Of a stretch of 64,000 nt of DNA, positions 33,601 to 42,842 are shown piece after piece. Within the stretch, counting starts at the first letter, position 1, and every line of letters begins with the position of its first letter. This DNA comes from Riptortus pedestris. Lineage: Eukaryota; Arthropoda; Insecta; Hemiptera; Alydidae. Both the position numbers and the translations under genes were made by a program. The DNA is taken from the NCBI GenBank assembly GCA_019009955.1, contig CM032229.1:142809501-142873500 (forward strand), read 5' to 3'. The notes under the pieces are model-generated. The model was not told the origin of the DNA and made no database searches. It saw only the letters and a program-made list of their open reading frames with translations.

Positions 33601-33930
33601 AGTAAATTATACGAGATGGGACGAGGGGGGGCGGTGGTATATTGCCGCATAGCACTCTGGATAAGTGTATGCATGGCGTATACTCTTAAATTATCGCAGT
33701 TAGATAAATCTTGGCGGATAAGTATTTCGTTCTCGAGAGCAACAGATATAATTTGGGACCGCTCGCTGACTCAGAGAGACGTGGATTGGGAGTTGTGTGT
33801 GTGTTGGTGGGGCTCGCCGATAGAAATGCGAGAAATATGGACGAGCGAGGATTCACCGCAAGAGCGATTCTACCTTGGTTCACGCCTTGATATTCGCCTA
33901 ATCACATAGTCGTCTATGGGAGATGTATGG
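33601..33930. other. Less AT-rich, CpG-containing patch with overlapping open frames
   Basis: Compared with its surroundings this 330-bp patch has many CG dinucleotides (ACGAGGGGGGGCGG, GCTCGCCGATAG, GACGAGCGAGG). Open frames of 97 codons (+) and 65 codons (-) overlap and neither is recognisable. It could be a promoter or non-coding exon, or an old insertion. A T30-type homopolymer follows at 33990-34019. Confidence 0.25.
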
Positions 33931-33986
33931 TGGAACATTAACACTTTAGAACAAACCACAGCAATTTTGTCAAATTACAACGTGAG

Positions 33987-34022
<36 letters not shown>

Positions 34023-34551
34023 CTTGTGTATAGTTTTGTTTCTGTGTCGTGATGATGATTTATTGCTACAAATATATAATTTATTTTTGTTGCTCGATGC
34101 AAAGGCATGAGAGCGGCATCGAGGAAAAAAAGACTCCCACCACAGAGATTTATAGACTTAAACAAATCAAATTCAAGCAAATAATCATATCTTACTCTAA
34201 GAAATGCGGTCATTACTAACAATAAATTTAGCTCTCTAGTATACAATGAGAGTAGAAAATATTAATCACAACCCATTGTTTTGGCATCTTCATTATGTGT
34301 TTCTTAAAATACATTTTAATTTATAATAAGTTTCTAGCATGAATATCACATTACGAGAGAAACAACGATGATTTCAGATTTCTGTCAATAAGCACTTAAC
34401 TATCAGTTTTGCATAGAGACAATGAAACACAATTTGTCTTGGTAAATAATTATATATCACTAAAAGGTAAGCAAATACGCTCAGATGTAAGATAAGCTTA
34501 CTTTCAAGTTAAAGTATTTTATTTTTGTAATTACCTATATAATAATTGAGG

Positions 34552-34880
34552 AGGTCTATGTAAAAAGGGCTTATACCTGAAAACCTAGTATTGAGATATG
34601 GTGAGTGCTAAATTTCACTTGTATTTATCGTTTAACCTGAAACTTGTGCTACTTGAACTTCCAGTAATGAAATGATGTTCAATTTTGGGTGATCTAATTT
34701 ATGCAGAAATCTAAAAAAAACCGTTAAAAATATTAAATAAACTCCTCTTAAATATATCCTGACATAAGCCCTTTTTCGGGAGATGGCTAGTAGCCATGTT
34801 TTTCATAAGCCTATTTTACATAGATCATGTTTTCAAACGCCCTTCTTGCATAGACATTGCCAATTAAGATCTGATAATAT
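34552..34880. repeat. Short imperfect inverted-repeat unit
   Basis: GGTCTATGTAAAAAGGGCTT (34554-34573) is matched in inverted orientation by ACATAAGCCCTTTTTC (34761-34776), ATAAGCCTATTTTACATAGA (34806-34825) and CGCCCTTCTTGCATAGAC (34838-34855). One left arm and three partial right arms suggest a small foldback or a degraded MITE. Confidence 0.4.
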
Positions 34881-35023
34881 TGAATAAGAACTAAAATAAA
34901 AACACATTTATAGCCATATGTAGAAAGTTAGTTAGTTTCGAGATCAGAGTTTTACAAAGAGAGAGAACAACTCAACATACGAACTTTGTTAACCAAGATG
35001 GATCTGGAATGAGTTGTCTCCAG

Positions 35024-36139
35024 CAGAGTAGGGCAAAATTGTAATTACAATTACAAGTTACAAGTTATAACTACATTAGTTGAAATATATTTACAATTGC
35101 AACTACTAATGTAATTAGTAATTGGTAATGGGCAACTACATTTTTCAACTAAAGTAATTGTAATTGAAATTTCACAACTACAGTTAGTAGTTGAGAAAAT
35201 CAGTAGTTCCAAAAACAACTACAGTTAGTAATTGTAACTGTAGTTGTAGTTGCAACTACAGTTACTTGGATAGTTCCTTTAAGAAAACTATAAAACACTT
35301 ACTGAAGCAGTTGAGGCTGATAAGAAATAACTGCATCTAATGTCTTTATATTCAAAAGTGTATTATATTACATATACTTCATTATTATAATAACCGAAAA
35401 TAATTTTAATGCAAATAAATGAAAACTCCCGAGTAGAATGAAATTAAATAATAATTTTAAAGTATAAAATTTAAAGAAATTGGCCATTAAAATTACTAAA
35501 ATTAAATGTTTCTTAACATTGTAAGAATTTATTTTAACAAAATAAATTGAAATGTGAATGAATTATTGGTGGAAATAATCAATATATTTTAAAATTTAAA
35601 TATAATAATAATTACCTTCCTTGTTTATAACCTGCACTTGTTTATAACTGCACTACTTCACAATCATCACTTGTTGTTTTATAACTATGCTTATAACCTT
35701 TCACAACCATGCTTATAACCTACCAACAACAATACCATAATCTTCACAACATCCTAATTTTGTTCATATTCTGGTTAGATCTGATCATGTATTACACGAT
35801 TACAGAAAAAATTTAATATTACACTCGTGACGAAAGTAGAATTTACAACTCTCGTGAAATTACCACACGAGCGAAGCGAGTGTGGGTAAACGTTTCACTC
35901 GAGTTGTAAAATGATCTACTTTCGTCACTTGTATAATAAATAACTATTATAACTACTTTTTATTTCAACTAGTAGTTGGATTTATGAATACCAACTACAA
36001 TTACTGTAATTGCAAAACCAAAAATGCAACTATTGTTACCAACTACATTTTTGTAACTGTAGATACTACGTACATAACTAGTATTTATTAGTTGAAAAAG
36101 TAATTAATTACAAAAGTATTTAATTACTGCCCAACTCTG
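35024..36139. mobile_element. hAT-type non-autonomous element, 1116 bp, with 8-bp target duplication
   Basis: It begins CAGAGTAGGGCAAAATTG and ends ..GCCCAACTCTG, inverted ends of the hAT pattern CAGAGxTGGGCA. It is flanked by GTCTCCAG (35016-35023) and GTTTCCAG (36140-36147), an 8-bp duplication with one mismatch, the hallmark size for hAT. The outer ~250 bp on each side are packed with TAATTAC, AACTAC and GTAGTT words in both orientations, plausible transposase-binding repeats. There is no transposase ORF. A hairpin MITE sits inside. Confidence 0.85.
35817..35938. mobile_element. 122-bp hairpin MITE nested in the hAT element
   Basis: The left arm (TATTACACTCGTGACGAAAG, then TAGAATTTACAACTCTCG) pairs with the right arm (CTCGAGTTGTAAAATGATC, then TACTTTCGTCACTTGTATAA). 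A central CACACGAGC/GAAG/CGAGTGTG loop-stem gives a nearly continuous foldback. The arms differ at few positions. Its composition is distinct from the surrounding AACTAC-rich host element. Confidence 0.75.
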
Positions 36140-36349
36140 GTTTCCAGTAGACTGTAGGATCTCATCATCATCAGCCTGCCAGACGTATATACTGACGAGA
36201 GACCGGCTTAGACACTAGCGCGCTATGGTAGCGACCTCTTGAACTCGTGTTCTCTCCAGACGGGGATTCAACCTGCACTTATTTTTACCTTTAGTTTAAT
36301 AAGGGTAGTGGTAGATGTATCCATGCCTTAACCCGGAAGGTCTTCGGCG

Positions 36350-36350
<1 letters not shown>

Positions 36351-36390
<40 letters not shown>

Positions 36391-36398
36391 GTGGGTGT

Positions 36399-36469
<71 letters not shown>

Positions 36470-36486
36470 CGTGTGTGTGTGTGTAT
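36351..36486. repeat. Compound microsatellite (TA)n then (GT)n
   Basis: A TA tract (36351-36386) is followed after a short bridge by a GT tract (about 36391-36486) with few interruptions. The open frames on either strand here are repeat translations. Confidence 0.95.
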
Positions 36487-37506
36487 GTACATATCAAGTT
36501 TCTTGAGTGTTTGTGTGTATTAGCGTAAATCCAAGGAACGCCTTGGTTCTGAACCATGAACAGATAAGGCCCAAGATTAACGGAAACGTGCTTGGAAAGC
36601 AAGCGAAATAGCCATGCAGTGGTTTCGCCATGTCTTCTGTAAGAGACTATTTAACATCAAAGGCGTGACGTAGAATTAATAGTTATTGATGAAGATTCCA
36701 TCAGAGGTTGGATAATTACCGACGCCATCGCTTACTGAAATGCAGAAACCGTTTATTGATGGTAGTTTCATATCCGTAAAGTGCAAAATTACTGTCCTTT
36801 TAGTCCTTCCTGACAAACAAAGTGATAATAAGAACGTTTTTTTAAATACATGCATAAATCACAAGATAAAGATTTATTAAATACATTAAATAATCTTGGT
36901 TCATTGACTATCCTTCACTTTGAAAAACTTTTGAAATTCATTTTGTCGATGCGCCTTAAAACGTTTCTGAATGTTTGTAGTTTTACGAAATCATTCCAAC
37001 TAATATTTTGTTTCACTACTAAAAATATACCGTCGCTCCTATTTAAAATAAAGCAAGAAGAAATACCGATCGTAAATATAACGAGTTTTCATATTCCGGT
37101 AGAGACCTATATCTGTTTCTTCTGAAGGCCTGGAATCCTATTCCTTGAAGTTCAGAAGTTAAATGGGACTTTTTGATATTATTCCTCTTTGCCATTACTC
37201 CGGTAAGATGTTGAAATGATTCATATATAAAGTGGAATTTGAAGGAAGTGGGGAGTATTTGAAGTCCTGGAGGAATTCTTCTCATTATAATCATATCCTT
37301 GGAATGTTTGTTTATGCTTCCACTGTGGCAAAGGATTCGTGCCAAACACATTCTCCCTCTCAAAGTATTTACCTTTAGAATTCCTCGCTCAGCTTGACTT
37401 AGCATTTATATCCTCAATTTGGTCGATTTTTGTAGGGCTACATTTTGAGGATTCTCTGAAAAATGAAAATTATCTCTGGTTAAAGTTATATAAGTGTGAA
37501 AGGTTT
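36487..37506. other. Sequence with open frames but no recognised gene
   Basis: Open frames of 91 codons (+, 36850) and 120 codons (-, 37043) overlap in the last third. No domain, splice site pair or repeat relation is recognised. Confidence 0.3.
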
Positions 37507-37795
37507 TAGCAGATTTCTCCTTAGGGAAATCAGCTATTGAGGTTGTACTCATCACGTGATTTTCAAATATTTCCTCAAATGTCTATCGAGGAGGTAACGA
37601 AAATGAGGTCCGCTCAAAATTATATATATACCAGTCTCTATCCGCTTTAGCGGTTGCCATTTTTGTTTTATCGTTGCCAATCTCGACATATAAGCATTTA
37701 ATGCAAAACTAATGTTCAACTTCGTTAACGAATGAAATCGGACTCGAGAGAGGGCGGGTTTAGAGGGGAGGAATTTAGAAAATCCAAAATATATG
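37507..37795 (+). mobile_element. HINE-like 5' half
   Basis: TAGCAGATTTCTCCTTAGGG, AAATCAGCTATTGAGGTTGT, CCTCAAATGTCTATCGAGG, AATGAGGTCCGCTCAAAAT, a short TA stretch, GCTTTAGCGGTTGCCATTTT, CGTTAACGAATGAAATCGG and GGGCGGGTTTAGAGGGGAGG, then loss of similarity. Confidence 0.75.
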
Positions 37796-38937
37796 GATGT
37801 CATAAAGCATTTAGGATTGACACTGGACAAATTTATCGACTGGTTCGTTTGCTGATGTAGGAAAAATTAGAAAGACACAAAACTGCTTTGCTTCTTATAA
37901 AACTGAGTAAATATTACTGAGAGCAGTAGGATTTCTACTTTAGTGAAAGGTCCCTGCTATATTAGCATAAAAAGTAATCTTTGTGAAGCCAAGCTTATAT
38001 TAAAAAACACATACTTATTATTAATTGTACTATTTAACCTCTCTCTTTTGAAGTGGCAATATGTAAAATAAGGAACAATACTGGTAGTTCCATGTGATGA
38101 ATGCTGGTGAAGTGTTAATAACTGCTGGAAATAGCCTCTGGTGCTAAGGAACAGCTGCTTCCATGACCTGCAAGAACTCTCCATTTCAAGAGCCTCTCTA
38201 AGGAACTGAAAAATGGAATTGTACAAGACGTCTTAAAGCCTTGTCGACGACAGTGAAATGCGAACTTTCTCCGTGGAAAACAAGAGAGCCCTTGCTGGAC
38301 TGGATTGAGAATTCGGAGAAAGATACTTAGAGTAATGAAAGAATAGTTCTGGTGGATGATTAAATAAAGGCAAACCCTAACTGACGGACTTGTTAGGCTA
38401 GCCTTACTTTATCTCGTCTATTCAGAAATGCAGATTGCGCTGATTAGAGCACGTGAATGTACCTACGCCTTAACCCGTACGGCCACCGCCCGCCCTCACA
38501 CACACCAGGAAGAAGTAATGACATACTAATTTAGGGAAAGATGAAATAGGAGTAAAAGAACCAAGCGGAGGAGAGAAGCATAAGTCCCTGTTTGGTTTAT
38601 TGGTAAGAACCTGGTGTAAATTGGGGCTGGAGATTGTGAGGAGTGGGTAAGCATCCATTTTGTAGAGGGTAAGTGTCTAAATCCAAGCTAGCCACGGATA
38701 ACAGCTAGGTTCGATAGCCCTTATCAATAATGCACCCTTCCAAACAACTACGGACCACACCCCCACCCCACAACTCCCCAACTTCCGGCCACGTCTTTAT
38801 ATCAAGTCTGCACTAGTTCCGAACCACTTGATCGCTCTTCAAACTTTCTTTATAAATTGTTTTCTGCATTGTACGATTCCAGAAAGAAAGCAAATTTTAT
38901 TTTGGTCCAATACAACTGAGGTATTAAACACAAATTG
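37796..38937. other. Sequence with no recognised gene
   Basis: No recognised domain, RNA or repeat. The open frames at 37957 and 38470 look incidental. Confidence 0.35.
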
Positions 38938-39249
38938 TTACGTTTGTAACAAAATTAAGATATTTTGTAGTCGCCCTTCTGTCGTTGCACCTAAATTATA
39001 ATGGGTGGCTCCACTTGACATCGGAAGGCAGGCATGATATTTCCTTACAAGTTGTTGAAGATGAACTGAAATAGGAGCAACCTCCAATTCACTGTGGATT
39101 TGGCTGTTCCTAACAAACCAGGGAGCATTTGCCGCTATCCGAAGTACTTTGCTATGGATGGACTGGTATCTTTTTGTGTATGGTGCTGATGCCCAGCCAG
39201 AACGCGATTCCATATTCTCGATGATAATTAGTCGGAAGGTTGAAAACAT
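38938..39249 (-). pseudogene. LINE reverse-transcriptase C-terminal fragment
   Basis: The minus-strand frame includes LIIIENMESRSGWASAPYTK, then IHSKVLRIAANAPWFVRNSQ, IHSELEVAPISVHLQQLVRK and YHACLPM. This matches the C-terminal domain of jockey/R1-like LINE ORF2 (pattern L.RPI.EY..PVW..A......Q.KVLRI..NAPWFVRN.QIH.DL). It lacks the RT catalytic region and the 3' UTR and is bounded by unrelated sequence, so it is a dead fragment. The opposite-strand frame at 39149 is a shadow. Confidence 0.8.
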
Positions 39250-39461
39250 TCGATATGTTATAAAAACTCTACGAATTTCTCACCTTGTCAGGTGTCAGTG
39301 GAATATAAGACTGATAAATTCCAAGATGACAGAGTGGCTGGAAACCAGCTGATTCTAATATTAGCCTTTGTTTAAAATCGATCTTTGGCTGAACTAAGGT
39401 CAACTAATTGAATCGATTACATAGAACAGGAATTATTTATTCTTCGTCTATAATACTAAAA

Positions 39462-40237
39462 AGTCCGTCACGCAGGGGCTGCGTAAACTAAGCAGATTTC
39501 CCTCGTGAAGTTTAATAATAGATAAATATACATACTGCTAACACAACACCGTGAATAAATACAAACGGAAATAAGAAATGTTTCATCCAATTTCAATAGC
39601 CTGCCGACAGGAAGCGTTAGGTGTAAACAAACGGGTCCCGCCTCACACCGGAAAGAAAAACAATTACTGAAATATATCAGAATATAACACAATTTTATTG
39701 AGAACTATTTACTATATCTAGTACTGTAATTAATAATGAGTCAGAATAATTGTTATCTCAATCAATAAAATTTTAGTAGTCCAAAACTTTAAGATGGGGG
39801 GGGGAGTTACCAGTGCATATTTGCATGTATCTCGTATAATAAAGGTCTCTTGAATACAATTTTTGGTATTTAAACTTCCAATAATGTGATTTATTATGTA
39901 TCAGAGTATTGTTTACGTAACATGAGTAGAAGTGGCGGTTTTGGTGAAAACTGAAAAATGCAAATATCTCGGTTATTATTCAAGAAAGAGAATAAATGTA
40001 TATAACAATATTTATAGTAAATTTAATTTGTAATAAGATTGATTCTGTATAATTTTTCGATCCGACGTATAGTAACGGAGATATTTCGAATTTTCGAAAA
40101 TCCTCCCCTCTAAACCCCCCCTCCCACTGGTCCGATTTCAGCCGTTAACGAACTTGATCTTTCTTTTTACATAAAACGCTTAAATATGAAGTTTGATAAG
40201 GATTAAACAAAAATTGCGACCGCTAGAGCGGTAACAG

Positions 40238-40302
<65 letters not shown>

Positions 40303-40441
40303 GATATATATATACAGTTTTGAACGGACCTCATTTTCGTCATCTACTAGGTAGGATCGATGGACATTTGAAGAAAAATGTCGAAAATTCCGTCATGAGT
40401 ACAACCTCAATAGCTGATTTCCCTTAAGGGAAATCTGCTAA
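39462..40441 (-). mobile_element. HINE-like element, long subfamily, complete 980-bp copy
   Basis: This is the best complete copy. Hairpin end: AGTCCGTCACGCAGGGGCTG then CGTAAACTAAGCAGATTTCC. Long-subfamily module: GTAAACAAACGGGTCC, CTAGTACTGTAATTAATAATG, GATGGGGGGGG. Block A: CAAATATCTCGGTTATTATT, GATCCGACGTATAGTAACGG, ACTGGTCCGATTTCAGCCG, GCGACCGCTAGAGCGGTAAC. Core: TA tract about 40243-40297. Block B: TGAACGGACCTCATTTTCGT, TAGGTAGGATCGATGGACAT, CAATAGCTGATTTCCCTTAA, then GGGAAATCTGCTA. The flanks are A on the left (T on the other strand) and AAAA on the right. No protein-coding capacity. Confidence 0.92.
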
Positions 40442-40721
40442 AAAGAAAAAAAAAACTCTATTTAAAGGTTTTATCTTGGTTTTATAATTGTCTATTTTTT
40501 ACGATTTTTAATAATATAAATATTGTTCGTTATATTCTAATTGATTATTATTTTTTCATTGTTAATTACCATAATACTTCGATTTTAAACTTGCATCTTG
40601 TATAAAACGGTGATTCATAAAAGCAGTTATCTACATTTATGCAATAATGTTCTTTTGAATAGTTGTACAGATTACTCAGATATAACATTTATTTCAATCT
40701 TTACAGAATCTATCTATTTTT

Positions 40722-40852
40722 TGTTATTTATTAACATACACTTACTGCCAATTTGGACAGGTTATTTGAATAAATTGCCCAGTTCAGAATCGAACTCACG
40801 ACTCTTTGAAGAATCGAGACCAATGCCTTAAGTCACATGGCTAACCAGAGCC
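40722..40852 (-). repeat. tRNA-derived SINE copy with internal deletion
   Basis: The minus strand has GGCTCTGGTTAGCCATGTGA, a modified middle, GTGAGTTCGATTCTGAAC (B-box region), CAATTTATTCAAATAACC and TTAATAAATAACA. About 80 bp of the body are missing. Confidence 0.7.
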
Positions 40853-40956
40853 ACCAATTTATAGATATATTATTATTCGATTTAGTATCGTTTTCATGTA
40901 ATATATACTTGATTTTCCTGAAACTATTGCTAATGTCTTTCCTTTTAGCATATTCC

Positions 40957-41012
40957 CCTCAAGAAAAATCAGGTATTGAGGTTGTACTCGAGACGCAATT
41001 TACAAAAGTGTT
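40957..41012 (+). mobile_element. HINE-like 5' fragment
   Basis: AGCATATTCCCCTCAAGAAA, AATCAGGTATTGAGGTTGTA and CTCGAGACGCAATTTAC correspond to the first 60 bases of the family. It lies between two SINE pieces. Confidence 0.55.
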
Positions 41013-41041
41013 TACTATGCCATGCCTAATATGAAATGAAA

Positions 41042-41198
41042 TGAGTTCGATTCCCGCCTGGGCAATAGGAATTTATATAATGACGGAATTCATTAAGTAA
41101 AACCCTTAGTCTCACCCTGGCTAGAAAAAGGGTTGTAACCTGTAGATAACCTGTCCCATTAGCCTTAGTTGCAAAAAGGGGACGTTAATAAATAATGT
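41042..41198 (+). repeat. tRNA-derived SINE, 5' truncated
   Basis: GAGTTCGATTCCCGCCTGGG, CAATAGGAATTTATATAATG, CTTAGTCTCACCCTGGC, GGTTGTAACCTGTAGATAAC, CTGTCCCATTAGCC and GGGGACGTTAATAAATAAT. The piggyBac-type element begins immediately after its tail. Confidence 0.8.
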
Positions 41199-41202
41199 TT
41201 AA

Positions 41203-42245
41203 CCCTCCGTCGGGCGCGTGATCTCTCAGATACACAGTTTCTAGAAAAATATTTGCCACACCTCCTAGCATAGAGTGGTGTTGTAGTGCTTCGAGTTATG
41301 TGGTTTATAGGTCTCCCCCTCAAGGCATGTTGTGTCACTGTGTTTGACGGAGTCGTGTGTTTCACCTGTAAATCAGTTTTATCTCCTAGATACCACGCGC
41401 CCGATCTCGTAAGTTTTTTTGAAATCTGTATTTCATAAATATGTACATCAATTAAATTTGTCTTTATTAAATGGACTCATATAAACCTATTATTCTATTA
41501 TTTTGCTCAAACTTGAGCTTTCAGAAGAACTTGTACAAGGATATATTGCACGACGCAGTGACAACAGTAGACGTTTACCAACCGAAATAAGGACGAAACG
41601 TGAAGACTACAGAGACTCATAAAACAATACAAGTACAGAACAGCATAAAAAAAGTCCTCCACTACAACGAACAAAAGAAAATGATGTGAACCAAGCAAAA
41701 CTGAAAATAAATATAGGTGTACTAATTACTGTTGTGAGATTTGCAAAAACAAAATTTGTTTACAACATAGTTCCATGCTTTGTCCTAATTGTAATGCAGC
41801 TCTGCAAAAGAAATAACAATTTATCTGGTATTTTTAAAATGTTTTGATGATTTTCAATAAGTCTTATCTAAATGTGATTGCGTGGTACTTATTTTTGATT
41901 GAAGTAATATTTAGATATTTTTTTTATATTGTTCACAAACTGAAATGAGTTATGTATAATTAAGGCATGTACATTTAAACAATTCCTTTTGATATTTGTG
42001 TTTTTTAATTATATTTTAAAAATTACCGTCTACTGTTTTTTTTTTATATTATAATACTTGTCAATTTTAAAAATTATTTACTTCTTTCAAACAAATACTT
42101 CCTCTTTTATGGTTTCTAATCACACGCTGAACATTTTAGTGCCAAATATATATTAAAAAACTGTATTTCCGTAAAAACGGTTGAGGATGATCAGTGAAAT
42201 ACACGCGCCCTAAGACGGAATATTCTTGACGCGCCCGACCGAGGG
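41203..42245 (+). mobile_element. piggyBac-type element, 1043 bp, internally deleted
   Basis: TTAA (41199-41202) is followed by CCCTCCGTCGGGCGCG. The other end is CGCGCCCGACCGAGGG followed by TTAA (42246-42249). The 16-bp TIRs match at 15 positions, and the CCCT start with TTAA target is diagnostic of piggyBac. A subterminal GCGCCC word recurs at both ends. Inside, the plus strand keeps only the C-terminal ~100 codons of a transposase, frameshifted, so it is a non-autonomous derivative. Confidence 0.9.
41509..41816 (+). pseudogene. piggyBac transposase C-terminus with Cys-rich domain, frameshifted
   Basis: The first frame (41509-41622) reads KLELSEELVQGYIARRSDNS, RRLPTEIRTKREDYRDS, stop, resembling the region just before the C-terminal domain of piggyBac transposases. 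In another frame, after 41684, comes YRCTNYCCEICKNKICLQHS followed by SMLCPNCN and TAA at 41814-41816. Its pattern of eight closely spaced Cys/His matches the C..C......C...C..H....C..C zinc-binding domain that recognises the terminal repeats. The catalytic DDD domain is absent. The copy cannot encode an active enzyme. Confidence 0.75.
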
Positions 42246-42334
42246 TTAATATGAAATTTCAGCATTCTTGGGTAAGGCTTTTTTTAAGATATGCGAGATA
42301 CGTACCTAAGTACAAACGTCAAGAACGCGTCAAG

Positions 42335-42432
42335 CCTTAAGGGAAATCAGCTATTGAGGTCGTACTCGGTCGAAAAATTTCTTCAAATGTCCATCGATCC
42401 TACCCAGGAAATGACGAAAATGAGGTCCTTTC

Positions 42433-42489
<57 letters not shown>

Positions 42490-42842
42490 TGTTAACGCTC
42501 TAGTGGTCTCAATTTTTGTTTGATCATTACTAAACTCGATATTTAATCGTTTTATGTAAAAAGGAAGGTCAAGTTTGTTAATGGCTGAAATCGGACCAGT
42601 GGGAGGGGGGGGGGGTTTAGAGGGGGGATCTTCGGAAAATTCGAAATATCTCCGTTATTATGCGTCGGATCGAAAAATTGTACAGAATTAATCATATTGT
42701 AAATTAAATTTTCTATAAATATTGTTTTATACATTTATTCTGTATCTTGAATATTAACCGAGATATTTGCATTTGTATTCTGCATTGGTCGGCAGGAGTA
42801 TGCTTTTTGGAACTTTCCGAAGAGAGCTCTTGCGGCCTTTTT
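42335..42842 (+). mobile_element. HINE-like element missing both extreme ends
   Basis: CCTTAAGGGAAATCAGCTAT, TTCTTCAAATGTCCATCGAT, CTACCCAGGAAATGACGAAA, a TA core (about 42437-42486), GTCTGTTAACGCTCTAGTGG, GGCTGAAATCGGACCAGTGG, GTCGGATCGAAAAATTGTAC, TGAATATTAACCGAGATATT and TGGTCGGCAGGAGTATGC, ending near GCGGCCTTTTT. The hairpin end is lost. Confidence 0.82.

Noticed and set aside
36291..36602. Open frames on both strands over the GT/TA tract
   Set aside because: Translations of a compound microsatellite (THTHTH, VCVCVC, YIYIYI).
39149..39352. 67-codon plus open frame
   Set aside because: Antisense shadow of the LINE C-terminal frame on the minus strand.
39466..39490. ACGCAGGGGCTGCGT hairpin as a transcription terminator
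   Set aside because: It recurs at the end of every HINE-like copy at a fixed distance from the element boundary, so it belongs to the element.
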